A stretch of 64,000 nucleotides of DNA from Caulobacter vibrioides (GCA_001449105.1 LNIY01000035.1:41178-105177); one strand, 5' to 3'. Positions 9,694-19,216 are shown, counted from the first letter of the stretch. The notes: a model not told the origin generated them from the sequence alone. Numbers and translations are program-made.

Positions 9694-10182
9694 CTAGCGA
9701 CGGTCGCCGGGGCGGGTGCCGGGCACGCCTTCGTCGTCCTGCGGCAGCATGCCGCCGCGACCGACGGTGCCGAGCAGTTGCTCCAGCACGGTCATCTCGC
9801 GACCACGGGTCGGGGTCTCGCGACCGTTGTAGGCGATGACCTTGCCGTCCTTCAGGGTGAAGGTGTCGACCGAGGCGACCTTCTCGTCGGCGGTGTTGAA
9901 CTTGATGGCCACGACGTCGCGCTTGATCACGCGCGGCTTGTAGAAGGCCACGCGGTCGGTGGTCTGCGAGATGTAGTACCAGGCGTCGTTGTCGAAAGTG
10001 GACACCGCCGACGGCGTGCCCAGCTTCTCGCGGACGGTGGACTTGCTGTCCTCGCCCACCTTCATCTCGGCCGGCTTGGCCTCGATGGCCTGGAAGCCGG
10101 AATAGCTCGTCAGCGGCGTGCAGCCTCCGGCGACGGCGGCGAGGCCGATGACGGCGGCGGCGAAAACGGCGGGGCGAGACAT
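9694..10182 (-). CDS. bamE: Outer membrane assembly lipoprotein BamE (SmpA/OmlA)
   Basis: A 162-residue lipoprotein of the beta-barrel assembly machine. Signal sequence with lipobox VAGGC, lipidated at Cys21. The BamE domain follows: GEDSKSTVREKLGTPSAV, then DNDAWYYIS and FKPRVI-type strands (FYKPRVIKRDVVAIKF). The C-terminal tail is disordered and Gly/Pro-rich. It is divergent from the bc1 chaperone gene. Confidence 0.92.
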   Translation of the reverse strand: MSRPAVFAAAVIGLAAVAGGCTPLTSYSGFQAIEAKPAEMKVGEDSKSTVREKLGTPSAVSTFDNDAWYYISQTTDRVAFYKPRVIKRDVVAIKFNTADEKVASVDTFTLKDGKVIAYNGRETPTRGREMTVLEQLLGTVGRGGMLPQDDEGVPGTRPGDRR

Positions 10183-10303
10183 TGAGGCTCCGGAACCGGA
10201 AGAAGGCTGGACTTTGACCTATCGCCCGCGCGGGCTTAGTTCAATGGCCCGCGTGGATGCTCAGGCCATCTAGAGGCGGCTCGCGGCGAAATAGAGGCGT
10301 GGA

Positions 10304-10834
10304 ATGTTTCTGGAACGGCTACTTAAGCCCAGGCCCGCGAAGCTGGCGGGGGAAAAACTCTATGCCTCGGCGGTCGCCCAGGCCCGCTCTTCGCGATTCT
10401 ACGCCGAACTGGGCGTTCGCGACTCGATGGAGGGCCGGTTCGAGCTCTTCACCCTGCACGTGGTGCTGGTGATCGAGCGACTGAAAGGGCAGGGCGAGGC
10501 CGCGGCCGAGACCTCGCAGTCGGTTTTCGATTCCTATGTGCGCGGCCTCGACGACGCCTTCCGCCAGATCGGGGTGTCCGACACCGCCGTCGGCAAGAAG
10601 ATGAAGAAGCTGGCCGGCGCCTTCTACGGCCGGCTGAAGACCTATGACGAGGCGTTCGCGACCCTGCCCGATTCCGCCGAGCTGGACGCGGCGCTGGCCC
10701 GCACGATCTTCGAGGAGCGCGGCGAGGGTGACGTAGCGACGGTTAGCGCTTATGTGCGGTCCGCGCGCGAAGCGCTGGCGAGCCAGCCGCTGGACGCCCT
10801 GTTGAACGGAGAGGTGCAATGGCCGAACGTCTGA
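10304..10834 (+). CDS. Ubiquinol-cytochrome c chaperone family protein
   Basis: 176 residues of the CBP3/UQCC1 family, which in mitochondria assists assembly of the cytochrome bc1 complex. Diagnostic segments are FYAELGVRDSMEGRFELFTLHVVLVIERL and FDSYVRGLDDAFRQIGVSDTAVGKKMKKLAGAFYGR, quoted here in outline only. It overlaps the next gene by 16 bp, so the two are translationally linked, as commonly seen in alphaproteobacteria. Confidence 0.92.
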   Translation: MFLERLLKPRPAKLAGEKLYASAVAQARSSRFYAELGVRDSMEGRFELFTLHVVLVIERLKGQGEAAAETSQSVFDSYVRGLDDAFRQIGVSDTAVGKKMKKLAGAFYGRLKTYDEAFATLPDSAELDAALARTIFEERGEGDVATVSAYVRSAREALASQPLDALLNGEVQWPNV

Positions 10835-11358
10835 TCGATCCCTGGCCCAGCACCGTCACCCTGGCCCGCGTCGACCGCGGCGGGGTGGACCTGAAGCTGG
10901 CCCCCGACGAAACCGCGCTGAAAGCCATCGCCAAGCAGCTGGGCCTGGTGTCGCTGCACGAGCTGAAGGCCGACGTCTATCTGCGCTCGTGGATGGACGG
11001 GGCCGAGGTCTCGGGCGTGCTGCGCGCCCGCGTCGTCCAGACCTGCGGCGTCACCAGCGAGGATTTCGAGACCCCGATCGACGCCCGCTTCAGCCTGCAC
11101 GTCCTGCCGGCCAACAGCGAACACGCCCCGCAGGACGAGGGCGGCGAGCTTGGCCTGGATCCCGACGGCGACGATCCGCCCGACGTGCTGGAAGGCGAGA
11201 CGATCGACGTCTCCGAATACGTCATCGAGCACCTCGCCCTGGAGCTGGACCCGTTCCCCCGCAAGCCGGGCGCGGTGTTCGTGCAACCGCCCGAGCCTGT
11301 TGAGCTTTCTCCGTTCGCGGCCCTGAAGGGGCTGAAAACGAAAGGCGACGAGGGCTGA
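10819..11358 (+). CDS. YceD family (DUF177) protein
   Basis: 179 residues. DUF177/YceD proteins lie next to rpmF or plsX across bacteria and are linked to 23S rRNA and ribosome metabolism in plants and enterobacteria. The conserved core C-GV-T--DFETPID-RF is present here as VVQTCGVTSEDFETPIDARF, followed by a highly acidic stretch and the conserved DLGEYVIEHLAL-type helix (SEYVIEHLALELDPFPRKPG). It starts inside the preceding gene; plsX is 84 bp downstream. Confidence 0.9.
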   Translation: MAERLIDPWPSTVTLARVDRGGVDLKLAPDETALKAIAKQLGLVSLHELKADVYLRSWMDGAEVSGVLRARVVQTCGVTSEDFETPIDARFSLHVLPANSEHAPQDEGGELGLDPDGDDPPDVLEGETIDVSEYVIEHLALELDPFPRKPGAVFVQPPEPVELSPFAALKGLKTKGDEG

Positions 11359-11442
11359 GTTGGCCCTTACGCCTCCCGGCGTGATATCACGCCGGGGAAT
11401 CATCGGCCGCGTTGCGACCGTCCAAGGAGTCGATAGCGCCTC

Positions 11443-12525
11443 GTGCCCAAGCCAGTAGTCATCTCGATCGACGCCATGGGCGGAGATCACGGTCCGCCCG
11501 TGGTGGTTCCGGCGCTGGAGATCGCGGCCAAGACCCTGCCCGACGTGCGCTTCCTGGTGCACGGCGACGAGGTCGCGCTGAACGCCGAACTGGCCAAGGC
11601 CCCGGCCGCGCGGGCGGTCTGCACCGTCGTCCACACCGACAAGGCCATCGCCATGGACGAGAAGCCCGCCCAGGCCATGCGCCGGGGCAAGGGCTCCAGC
11701 CTGTGGAACGCCGTCGAGGCCCTGCGTTCGGGCGAGGCGTCGGCCTGCGTTTCGGCCGGCAACACCGGCGCGCTGATGGCGATCTCCAAGCTGATCCTGC
11801 GCATGAGCGCAGACCTGGAGCGCCCGGCCATCGTCGCCTCCTGGCCGACGATGAAGGGCATCTCGGCGGTGCTCGACGTCGGCGCCAATGTCGAGAGCGA
11901 CGCCGAGCAACTGGTCGAGTTCGCGATCATGGGCGCGGCCTTCCACCATGCGGTGCATGGCTCGCAGCGTCCGACCGTCGGCCTGCTCAACGTCGGTTCC
12001 GAGGAACAGAAGGGCCATGAGGAGGTGCGCGAGGCGCATCGCATCCTGCAAGACAGCCCGCACTTCGATTTCGACTATCGCGGCTTCGTCGAGGGCACCG
12101 ACATCGCCTACGGCACCGTCGACGTGGTCGTCACCGACGGCTTCACCGGCAATGTCGCCCTGAAGACCGCTGAGGGCCTGGCCCGGTTCTTCAGCAACGA
12201 GATCAAGCAGACCCTGACGGCCGGCCCGCTGGCCATGCTGGGCGCTCTGATCGCCTCGGGCTCGCTGAAGAAGATGAAGCGGCGCCTCGACCCCGGCCGG
12301 GTCAACGGCGGGCCGCTGCTGGGCCTGAACGGCATCGTGGTGAAGAGCCACGGCGGCGCCGACGCCAACGGCTTCGCCTCGGCCGTCCGCGTGGCGGTGG
12401 ATCTCGCGCGCAGCGACTTCACCGCCGAGATCGATCGTAATTTGAAGCGTCTGACCGCGGAAAAAGACCAAGCGGCCAAGGACGACGGCGCCGACGGCGC
12501 CGAAACCCAGGGAGCCGCCGAGTGA
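11443..12525 (+). CDS. plsX: Phosphate acyltransferase PlsX
   Basis: Makes acyl-phosphate from acyl-ACP at the start of phospholipid synthesis; peripheral membrane enzyme of 360 residues. It begins with the family signature ISIDAMGGDHGP and contains SAGNTGALMA and VTDGFTGNVALKT. Start GTG at 11443. The stop overlaps the fabH start by 4 bp (GTGA), giving the classical plsX-fabH coupling. Confidence 0.97.
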   Translation: MPKPVVISIDAMGGDHGPPVVVPALEIAAKTLPDVRFLVHGDEVALNAELAKAPAARAVCTVVHTDKAIAMDEKPAQAMRRGKGSSLWNAVEALRSGEASACVSAGNTGALMAISKLILRMSADLERPAIVASWPTMKGISAVLDVGANVESDAEQLVEFAIMGAAFHHAVHGSQRPTVGLLNVGSEEQKGHEEVREAHRILQDSPHFDFDYRGFVEGTDIAYGTVDVVVTDGFTGNVALKTAEGLARFFSNEIKQTLTAGPLAMLGALIASGSLKKMKRRLDPGRVNGGPLLGLNGIVVKSHGGADANGFASAVRVAVDLARSDFTAEIDRNLKRLTAEKDQAAKDDGADGAETQGAAE

Positions 12526-13499
12526 GCGTAGTCCGCAGCGTGGTGACCGGCGTCGGGGCCTACCTGCCGCCGCAGATCGTCACCAATGAAGACCTGTCCA
12601 AGATCGTCGACACCTCCGACGAGTGGATCGTCGAGCGCACCGGCATCCGCCAGCGCCACAAGGCCGCCGACGACCAGGCGGTGTCCGATCTGGCCGTCGA
12701 GGCCGCCAGGCAGGCGCTGGAGCGCGCGGGCAAGACCGCCGCCGACGTCGACCTGATCATCGTCGCCACCACGACGCCCGACCTGACCTTCCCGGCCACG
12801 GCCGCCATCGTGCAGCGCAAGCTGGGCGCGGGCGTGGGCATCGCCTTCGACGTACAGGCCGTGTGCTCGGGCTTCGTCTACGCCCTGTCGGTGGCCGACG
12901 GCTTCATCGCCCGCGGCAACGCCAAGTGCGCCCTGGTCATCGGGGCCGAAACCATGACCCGTCTGATGGACTGGAGCGACCGGGGCACCTGCGTGCTGTT
13001 CGGCGACGGCGCCGGCGCGGTCGTGCTGGAGCCGGGCGAAGGCGAGGGGACCACGGCCGATCGCGGCATGCTGGGCTTCGCCCTGCGCGCCGACGGGACC
13101 AAGCAGGACCTGCTCTATGTCGACGGCGGTCCCTCGACCACCGGCACGGTCGGCAAGCTGCGGATGCTGGGCAACCAGGTCTTCAAGCACGCGGTCATCA
13201 ACATCTCCGAGGCCATCCACGCCGCGGCCGAGAAGGCTGGCGTGACGGTGCCCGAGGTCGACTGGTTCATTCCGCACCAGGCCAACCAGCGAATCTTGCA
13301 GGGCGTGGCCAATCGCTGCGGCATCGACGAGGAAAAGGTGATCTCGACGGTGGCGTTGCACGCCAACACCTCGGCCGCTTCGATTCCCCTGGCGTTCGCC
13401 CACGGGGTCGCCGACGGTCGTATCAAGCCGGGCGATCTGCTGCTTCTGGAAGCCATGGGTGGCGGCCTGACGTGGGGCGCCTGCGTCCTGCGCCTTTGA
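12522..13499 (+). CDS. fabH: 3-oxoacyl-ACP synthase III
   Basis: Initiates fatty acid synthesis by condensing acetyl-CoA with malonyl-ACP. 325 residues with the full catalytic triad: Cys115 (AVCSGF), His252 (FIPHQANQRI) and Asn282 (HANTSAAS). The C-terminal glycine motif GGGLTWGACVLRL is intact. GTG start overlapping plsX. Confidence 0.97.
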   Translation: MSVVRSVVTGVGAYLPPQIVTNEDLSKIVDTSDEWIVERTGIRQRHKAADDQAVSDLAVEAARQALERAGKTAADVDLIIVATTTPDLTFPATAAIVQRKLGAGVGIAFDVQAVCSGFVYALSVADGFIARGNAKCALVIGAETMTRLMDWSDRGTCVLFGDGAGAVVLEPGEGEGTTADRGMLGFALRADGTKQDLLYVDGGPSTTGTVGKLRMLGNQVFKHAVINISEAIHAAAEKAGVTVPEVDWFIPHQANQRILQGVANRCGIDEEKVISTVALHANTSAASIPLAFAHGVADGRIKPGDLLLLEAMGGGLTWGACVLRL

Positions 13500-13722
13500 T
13501 GGTCACGGAGCAAGCTTGGCCTTGGGTTGGCGCACAGCCTGCTTCAGCATATGAAGTAACTGGCTTGACCCTTTGACTTCATGCGGTATTCGCGGCATGC
13601 AGTCTCAAGTTGACGAGGTCTTGTCGCGCGAGATCGGGGCTTTCGTGCGCCCGTTTTCGCGATGGATCGGACCGATTGGCGCGGACTGTGCTGAGTCCGC
13701 GAATGAAGCGTAAGGGGGCGTT

Positions 13723-14025
13723 ATGAAGGGTTCGACTTTGACCCGGGCTGACCTCTGCGAGGCTGTCCACGAGGAGGTAGGCCTGACTCGTCAGGACTGC
13801 GCCGGTCTCGTCGAGCGCACCCTGGATCTCGTGGCCGAGGCCCTCGAGAAGGGTGAGACGGTCAAGCTTTCCGGATTCGGCGTTTTCCAGGTTCGCGAGA
13901 AGCGGGCCCGCATGGGGCGCAATCCCAAGACGGGCGAGCCGGCCGAGATCGAGCCGCGCCGCGTCATCGGCTTCAGGGCGTCCCAGGTAATGAAGGCGCG
14001 CATCGACAGCGCCTTGGACGACTAA
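13723..14025 (+). CDS. ihfA: Integration host factor subunit alpha
   Basis: One subunit of the DNA-bending heterodimer IHF; 100 residues. The family core is clear: [40 protein letters not shown], and the DNA minor-groove arm [12 protein letters not shown] with the intercalating Pro. A 223-bp gap separates it from fabH and includes TTGACC/TTGACT-like elements that may hold its promoter. merR follows 13 bp downstream. Confidence 0.95.
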   Translation: MKGSTLTRADLCEAVHEEVGLTRQDCAGLVERTLDLVAEALEKGETVKLSGFGVFQVREKRARMGRNPKTGEPAEIEPRRVIGFRASQVMKARIDSALDD

Positions 14026-14038
14026 GGGGTATGATGCG

Positions 14039-14470
14039 GTGGCGAAGGGGCCGAACGCCTTCCGCACGATTTCCGAGGCCGCCGAAGAGCTAGGCGTCCC
14101 CCAGCACGTACTGCGTTTCTGGGAGACCAAGTTCTCTTTCATTCGTCCGATGAAGCGGGCGGGCGGGCGACGCTTCTACCGCCCGCAGGACATCGCCGTG
14201 CTTAATGGCGTGCGCGCGTTGCTGCACGCCGACGGCTACACCATCAAGGGCGTCCAGAAGCTGCACCGCGAGCAGGGCGTCTCGCACGTCATCGCCGCCG
14301 GCCTGGGCCAGAACGGCGCGGCCTTCCTCGATTCTCCCATCGTCGACGACTTTCGCGATTCGGCCGGTTCGGCGGCGCCCAGCCCCGAACAGCGCCGTCG
14401 CCTGGCCGAGGCGCTGGACGACCTCACCAGCATCAAGGCCCGTCTGGACGGGCTTTTGACGCGTTCATGA
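14039..14470 (+). CDS. MerR family transcriptional regulator
   Basis: 143 residues from a GTG. The winged helix-turn-helix is at the N-terminus ([40 protein letters not shown]), with the MerR helix pattern [18 protein letters not shown]. No metal- or redox-binding cysteines are present, so it is not a metal or SoxR-like sensor. The pairing with ihfA recurs in alphaproteobacteria. The regulated genes are unknown. Confidence 0.9.
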   Translation: MAKGPNAFRTISEAAEELGVPQHVLRFWETKFSFIRPMKRAGGRRFYRPQDIAVLNGVRALLHADGYTIKGVQKLHREQGVSHVIAAGLGQNGAAFLDSPIVDDFRDSAGSAAPSPEQRRRLAEALDDLTSIKARLDGLLTRS

Positions 14471-14498
14471 GGACTGTGGAGAACCGTCAGATTTCCGA

Positions 14499-14527
14499 TT
14501 GCCGAGGCGAGGAGCGGCGCCTATAAG
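14499..14527 (+). promoter_or_regulatory. Promoter of tRNA-Pro(GGG)
   Basis: TTGCCG (14499-14504), a 17-bp spacer and TATAAG (14522-14527) place a start about 10 bp before the tRNA. Confidence 0.6.
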
Positions 14528-14543
14528 GGCGCTCCTTCCGCGT

Positions 14544-14620
<77 letters not shown>

Positions 14621-14655
14621 TTCTCTCCTCGGAGAGAACACCGCGGAAGAAACGC

Positions 14656-14684
14656 AAAGGTCGCCCTTCGGGGCGGCCTTTTTC
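14656..14684 (+). terminator. Terminator after tRNA-Pro(GGG)
   Basis: AAAGGTCGCCC, TTCG loop, GGGCGGCCTTT and a short T run. Confidence 0.85.
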
Positions 14685-14710
14685 GTTTCCGGACTATCGC
14701 CGGCCCAGCG

Positions 14711-14947
14711 CTATCGCTGGCCCACGTCCAGCGGCTTGTCGGCCTTGCCCATCCAGGTGATCAGCGGGATGACCGGCAGGACCCAGCCCATGCCCAGCGC
14801 CACGAAATAGATCAGGTGCACGGCCCGGTTCAGGGGCAGGTGGTCGTAGAGGCTGGTGAAGGCCCAGATCCAGCCCAGCAGGATCGCGATCACGCCGATC
14901 GAGCCGATCAGCTTGCGCAGGCGCGCCGGAATGAGGGGAGCGCTCAC
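14711..14947 (-). CDS. DUF2842 family small membrane protein
   Basis: 78 residues with two hydrophobic helices (IGVIAILLGWIWAFTSLY and AVHLIYFVALGMGWVLPVIPL). RLRKLIG before helix one and the WVLPVIPLITWM end match the alphaproteobacterial DUF2842 family, of unknown function. It starts at a GTG (14945-14947) overlapping the upstream gene's stop as GTGA. The much longer ORF in the same frame reaches into the neighbouring gene and is not real. Confidence 0.8.
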   Translation of the reverse strand: MSAPLIPARLRKLIGSIGVIAILLGWIWAFTSLYDHLPLNRAVHLIYFVALGMGWVLPVIPLITWMGKADKPLDVGQR

Positions 14948-15195
14948 GCGGATCTCCGGAAGAGGCCGAGCACGGCCAGGAACAGGGTGGCGCCGACCGC
15001 CGAGACGGCCAGGCTGCCGAGGAAGCCGGGAATCGCCAGGTGCAGGCGCTGGGCGATGAAGGCGCCGATGAACGAGCCGATCACGCCGATCAGCAGCTTG
15101 ATGAACAGGCTGTGGCGGCGGGCCAGGGCCAGATCCGCGATCCAGCCGGCCAGTATGCCGATCACCACGGCGCTGAACACGCCCACGCCGCTCAT
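14944..15195 (-). CDS. GlsB/YeaQ/YmgE family stress membrane protein
   Basis: 83 residues. The transglycosylase-associated (GlsB/YeaQ/YmgE) pattern is visible: three hydrophobic helices with GILAGWIADLAL, LIGVIGSFIGAFIAQRL and a final helix VSAVGATLFLAVLGL. The ATG at 15193-15195 is preceded by GGGGGAAG. These small inner-membrane proteins are often induced by stress; their biochemical role is unknown. First gene of a two-gene unit with the DUF2842 gene. Confidence 0.88.
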   Translation of the reverse strand: MSGVGVFSAVVIGILAGWIADLALARRHSLFIKLLIGVIGSFIGAFIAQRLHLAIPGFLGSLAVSAVGATLFLAVLGLFRRSA

Positions 15196-15368
15196 TTGCA
15201 CTTCCCCCTGGAACGCGCCGCGCCCCCGCAGCGGGCCCACCATGCCATGCGCGTTCGGCCGCGTCATGGGCTCCCTTAAGCGCGGGCCGGGCATGGACAG
15301 CAGAGCTGTGGCGGGAGTAGGGGTCTAGCCGCCCCATTTAGGCCCAGAACAGGCGTTTTTTCGGCTTC

Positions 15369-16400
15369 ATGACTTCCTTCCTGCGTTCCGACCGTTCCGG
15401 CCCCGTGGCCATCTGGCTGTTCGTCGTGGCGGTGCTGGTCTTCGCCATGGTCGTCGTCGGCGGCGCCACGCGCCTGACCGACTCGGGCCTGTCGATCACC
15501 CAGTGGAAGCCGATCATGGGCGCGCTGCCGCCGATGTCGGAGGAAGCCTGGCGGGCCAATTTCGAGCTCTACAAGCAGATCCCCCAGTACCACCTGGTGA
15601 ACCCGGACATGACGCTGGAAGCCTACAAGGGCATCTTCTGGTGGGAGTGGGCGCACCGGCTGCTGGGCCGCGTGGTCGGGATCGCCTTCGCGCTTCCGTT
15701 CGCCTTCTTCCTCGTGCGCCGCATGCTGCCGCGTCGCCTGATCTGGCGCTGCGGGGCGATGCTGGCGCTGGGCGGCCTGCAGGGGCTCGTCGGGTGGTGG
15801 ATGGTCTCGTCGGGCCTTTCCGAGCGGGTCTCCGTCGCCCCCGAGCGGCTGATGGTCCATCTCGGCCTGGCGCTGGCCCTGTTCGTTCTGTTGATCTGGA
15901 CCGCGCTCGACGCCTGGAACGGCGCCCCGCGCGTCGAGGAGCGCAGCGAATGGCGAGGCTGGGCCCTGGGCTTCCTGGGCGCGGTGTTCTTCCAGAGCCT
16001 GCTGGGCGCGCTGGTGGCCGGCAACGACGCCGGGCTCGTCTACAACGACTGGCCGCTGATGAACGGCGCGCTGCTGCCCGACCAGTACGCCGGCCACGGC
16101 CTGTGGGGCACGCTCGCCCACAGCCAGGGCGCGGTGCAGCTGCATCACCGCCTCATGGCCTACGCCGTCTTCGCCGCCGCCGTCGTCATCGCCGTCGGCG
16201 CGGCCCGCGCCCGCCGCCTGCCGCACGAGGCCAGGATCATGGCGTATGTCCTGCTCGGCGTGGTGACGCTGCAGGCGGGCCTGGGGGTATGGACCCTGAT
16301 GGCCGCCGTGCCGCTGAGCCTGGGCGTCTTGCACCAGGCCGGAGCGGCCGTGCTGCTGGGCGCCGCCACCGCCTTCGCCTGGCGCGTTCGCCGGCCTTGA
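15369..16400 (+). CDS. ctaA: Heme A synthase (COX15/CtaA)
   Basis: An inner-membrane enzyme oxidising heme O to heme A for aa3-type cytochrome oxidase. 343 residues with eight hydrophobic segments. Conserved blocks: [38 protein letters not shown] ([18 protein letters not shown]) with its His, [26 protein letters not shown] and LHQAGA. The four heme-ligand His positions appear intact. Type 2, as in mitochondria. Confidence 0.95.
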   Translation: MTSFLRSDRSGPVAIWLFVVAVLVFAMVVVGGATRLTDSGLSITQWKPIMGALPPMSEEAWRANFELYKQIPQYHLVNPDMTLEAYKGIFWWEWAHRLLGRVVGIAFALPFAFFLVRRMLPRRLIWRCGAMLALGGLQGLVGWWMVSSGLSERVSVAPERLMVHLGLALALFVLLIWTALDAWNGAPRVEERSEWRGWALGFLGAVFFQSLLGALVAGNDAGLVYNDWPLMNGALLPDQYAGHGLWGTLAHSQGAVQLHHRLMAYAVFAAAVVIAVGAARARRLPHEARIMAYVLLGVVTLQAGLGVWTLMAAVPLSLGVLHQAGAAVLLGAATAFAWRVRRP

Positions 16401-16465
16401 TCCGAAGGCAGGGCGCGCGGATCTTCGCCCATTTCTGAGCCCGCGCCCGAAGAACTGTCACGAAA

Positions 16466-16499
16466 CTCCAGCAGAGCACGGCCGACGTCCCTGCTGGAG
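16466..16499 (+). promoter_or_regulatory. Hairpin sequestering the alkaline phosphatase ribosome binding site
   Basis: CTCCAGCAG (16466-16474) and CTGCTGGAG (16491-16499) form a perfect 9-bp inverted repeat. The second arm contains GGAG, the ribosome binding site for the GTG at 16507. A CTGTCAC half-site resembling a PhoB box lies at 16455-16461, without a clear second half. Confidence 0.4.
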
Positions 16500-16506
16500 A
16501 CCCCCC

Positions 16507-17985
16507 GTGATCCGCGCTTCCTCGCTCCTGGCCGGCGTCTGCGCCCTGGCCCTGGCTCCCGCCTTCGCCCACGCCGCCGACACCTCGCCCGCCCAGGCCG
16601 CCGATCCATATTACAAGGCCGGCCAGGCGGCCCTGGCCAAGGCCATGACCGTTTCGCCCAAGACCGGCCGGGCCAAGAACGTCATCCTGTTTCTCGGCGA
16701 CGGCATGGGCATCTCGACCGCCGTGGCCGGCCGCATCTGGCAGGGCCAGCAGCGCGGCGTCGACGGCGAATCCAACGCCCTGTCGTTCGAGAAGCTGCCC
16801 TTCACCGCGCTCTCCAAGACCTACAGCCACGACATGCAGGTCACCGACAGCGCCGCCGGCATCACCGCCATCACCACAGGCGTGAAGACCAGCAACAAGG
16901 TCATCGGCCTGACCGGCGAGGCCAAGCCCGAGAGCTGCGCCAGCGAGGCGGCCACGCGCGTGACCACGATCGCCGAGATCGCCAAGGCCCATGGGCTGTC
17001 GGCCGGCGCGGTCACCAACACCCGCATCACCCACGCTACGCCCGCCGGGACCTTCGCCCATACGGCCTATCGCGACTGGGAAGGCGACGCCGACATGCCG
17101 GCCGAGGCCTTGAGCGGCGGCTGCAAGGACATCGCCCGCCAACTGGTCGAGGTCCCCGCGGGGTTGCGCCTCGACGTCGCCCTGGGCGGCGGCCGCTCGC
17201 GGTTCCTGCCGGAGGCCAAGGGCGGCAAGCGCGCCGACGGCCGCGACCTCACCGCCGAGTGGACCAAGGCCAAGGGCGCGGCCTATGTCGCCGACGCCGA
17301 CCAGCTGAAGGCCGTCGATCCGGCCAAGACCGGCCCCGTGCTGGGCCTCTTCGCCGGCGAACACCTGCCCTACGAGGTCGAGCGCGCGCAGAGCGGGCAG
17401 GGCGTGCCCTCGCTGTCGGACATGGCTGCCAAGGCCGTCGATATCCTGTCGAAGAACCCCAAGGGCTACTTCCTGCTCGTCGAGGGCGGCAAGATCGACA
17501 TGGGCAGCCACCTCAACAACGCCAGGCGCACCCTGACCGAGACCGCGGCCTTTTCCGACGCCATCCAGGCCGTGCTCGACAAGGTCGACCTGAACGAGAC
17601 CCTGGTCATCGTCACCGCCGACCACAGCCACGGCCTGGTGATCTCGGGCTACGCGGCGCGCAACGCCCCTATCCTGGGCCTGGCCGGCAACGAGGGAGAG
17701 CCGGTCGTGGCCGGCGACGGCAAGGCCTATACCGTGCTGAGCTTCGCCACCGGCCCCGGCGGCACGGAAGGGGCGGCCCTGCGCGCCGACCCGGCCAAGG
17801 AAGACCTCGACGAGGTCGACTACCACCAGCAGGCCCTGGCCCATCTGCCCAGCGCCGCCCACGCCGGCGAGGACGTGGGCGTCTACGCCGACGGCCCGGG
17901 CGCCTATCTGGTGCGCGGCGTGGTCGAGGAGAGCTATCTCTTCCAGGTCATGCGCCACGCTTTCGGCTTCGACGCCGCCAAGTAG
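16507..17985 (+). CDS. Alkaline phosphatase
   Basis: A periplasmic phosphomonoesterase of the PhoA superfamily, 492 residues. Signal peptide MIRASSLLAGVCALALAPAF ending AHAAD. Metal site LFLGDGMG (Asp65), nucleophile Ser115 in VTDSAAGIT, EGGKIDMGSHLNN and TADHSHG metal ligands are intact. The C-terminal region has the TDYHQQ-like metal ligand segment (VDYHQQALAH). Start GTG at 16507. The upstream hairpin and a PhoB-like half-site hint at phosphate control but do not prove it. Confidence 0.93.
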   Translation: MIRASSLLAGVCALALAPAFAHAADTSPAQAADPYYKAGQAALAKAMTVSPKTGRAKNVILFLGDGMGISTAVAGRIWQGQQRGVDGESNALSFEKLPFTALSKTYSHDMQVTDSAAGITAITTGVKTSNKVIGLTGEAKPESCASEAATRVTTIAEIAKAHGLSAGAVTNTRITHATPAGTFAHTAYRDWEGDADMPAEALSGGCKDIARQLVEVPAGLRLDVALGGGRSRFLPEAKGGKRADGRDLTAEWTKAKGAAYVADADQLKAVDPAKTGPVLGLFAGEHLPYEVERAQSGQGVPSLSDMAAKAVDILSKNPKGYFLLVEGGKIDMGSHLNNARRTLTETAAFSDAIQAVLDKVDLNETLVIVTADHSHGLVISGYAARNAPILGLAGNEGEPVVAGDGKAYTVLSFATGPGGTEGAALRADPAKEDLDEVDYHQQALAHLPSAAHAGEDVGVYADGPGAYLVRGVVEESYLFQVMRHAFGFDAAK

Positions 17986-18011
17986 GCGAGGGCGAAGCCT
18001 TGTCAGGGAAG

Positions 18012-18043
18012 GGGCGGGCGGCCTTGGGCTGCCCGCCCTTTTT
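18012..18043 (+). terminator. Terminator after alkaline phosphatase
   Basis: GGGCGGGC (18012-18019) pairs with GCCCGCCC (18031-18038), followed by TTTTT. Confidence 0.88.
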
Positions 18044-18069
18044 CGTGCCCGGCTTCCGGAAGGCGAATG

Positions 18070-18093
18070 AATGCGGTATTTAGATACCGCATT
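18070..18093. repeat. Perfect 10-bp inverted repeat upstream of rplM
   Basis: AATGCGGTAT and ATACCGCATT separated by TTAG. No T-run follows, so it is not an ordinary terminator. It lies 52 bp upstream of the -35 of the rplM promoter and could be a protein-binding site. Confidence 0.5.
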
Positions 18094-18144
18094 GCGCAAA
18101 CCCTTGCGCCATAAGGCTTTCCGAACTTTCCTGCGTGCTCAATG

Positions 18145-18173
18145 TTGACAGACGGCGAACCCTTGGGTATCAG
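18145..18173 (+). promoter_or_regulatory. Promoter of rplM-rpsI
   Basis: TTGACA (18145-18150), a 17-bp spacer and TATCAG (18168-18173). A leader of about 60 nt follows. Confidence 0.6.
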
Positions 18174-18238
18174 CCGCCCCTCACGCGGACGGAACCACTT
18201 CCTCGGCTCCCGACGCACAGGAATTACGGATCAATCCC

Positions 18239-18712
18239 ATGCAAAAGACCACGGCTTCCCTGAAGCCCGCCGAGGTCGAGAAGAAGTGGATCGTGGTCGA
18301 CGCCAAGGACGCCGTTGTCGGCCGTCTGGCGACGTTCATCGCCATGCGTCTTCGCGGCAAGCACCGTCCCGACTACACCCCGCACGTCGACTGCGGCGAC
18401 TTCGTCGTCGTGATCAACGCCGACAAGGTGAAGTTCACCGGCAAGAAGCTGGACGACAAGGTTTACTACCGTCACACCGGTCACCCGGGCGGCATCAAGG
18501 AAACCACCCCGCGCAAGGTGCTGGGCGGTCAATTCCCCGAGCGCGTCCTGAACAAGGCCGTCGAGCGCATGCTGCCGAAGGAGAGCCCGCTGGCTCGCAA
18601 GCAGCTGACGCACCTGCTGGTCTATGCCGGCGCCGAGCACCCGCACCAAGCGCAAAGCCCGGAAGTCATCGACTTCGCCGCGCGCAACGTCAAGAACACC
18701 CGGAGCCTCTAA
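18239..18712 (+). CDS. rplM: 50S ribosomal protein L13
   Basis: 157 residues. L13 assembles early into the large subunit. The family blocks [47 protein letters not shown] and [12 protein letters not shown] are all present. First gene of the rplM-rpsI operon. Confidence 0.98.
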   Translation: MQKTTASLKPAEVEKKWIVVDAKDAVVGRLATFIAMRLRGKHRPDYTPHVDCGDFVVVINADKVKFTGKKLDDKVYYRHTGHPGGIKETTPRKVLGGQFPERVLNKAVERMLPKESPLARKQLTHLLVYAGAEHPHQAQSPEVIDFAARNVKNTRSL

Positions 18713-18715
18713 GTC

Positions 18716-19189
18716 ATGTCCGAAGCTCAAGGTTTTGACGCGCTGGCCAGCCTGTCCAGCAACCCGGAAGCGGCCGCCCCGGCCGAACCGAAGATCGACG
18801 CCCAAGGCCGCTCCTACGCGACCGGCAAGCGCAAGAACGCCATCGCGCGCGTGTGGATCAAGCCGGGCACCGGCAAGATCACCGTCAACGGTCGTGACCA
18901 GGAAGTCTACTTCGCTCGTCCGGTCCTGCGCATGATGATCGCTCAGCCGCTGCAAGTGACCGAGCGTCTCGGCCAGTTCGACGTCGACGTCACCGTCGAA
19001 GGTTCGGGCCTGTCGGGTCAAGCCGGCGCCATCCGCCACGGCCTGTCCAAGGCCCTGACCTACTACGAACCGGCCCTGCGCCCGGTCCTGAAGCCGCACG
19101 GCTTCCTGACCCGCGACAGCCGCGTCGTCGAGCGTAAGAAGTACGGCAAGGCCAAGGCCCGCCGCAGCTTCCAGTTCTCGAAGCGCTAA
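18716..19189 (+). CDS. rpsI: 30S ribosomal protein S9
   Basis: 157 residues. The S9 core starts near residue 30 ([19 protein letters not shown]) after an alphaproteobacterial-type N-terminal extension. The basic C-terminal tail [17 protein letters not shown] reaches the P-site tRNA in known ribosomes. It starts 3 bp after rplM and ends at a strong terminator. Confidence 0.98.
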   Translation: MSEAQGFDALASLSSNPEAAAPAEPKIDAQGRSYATGKRKNAIARVWIKPGTGKITVNGRDQEVYFARPVLRMMIAQPLQVTERLGQFDVDVTVEGSGLSGQAGAIRHGLSKALTYYEPALRPVLKPHGFLTRDSRVVERKKYGKAKARRSFQFSKR

Positions 19190-19216
19190 GCGCGTCGTCG
19201 CACGCGTTTTGGAAGA

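Noticed and set aside
15276..16334. Long minus-strand frame opposite ctaA.
   Set aside because: Shadow of the heme A synthase gene; His/Gln/Arg-rich and without motifs.
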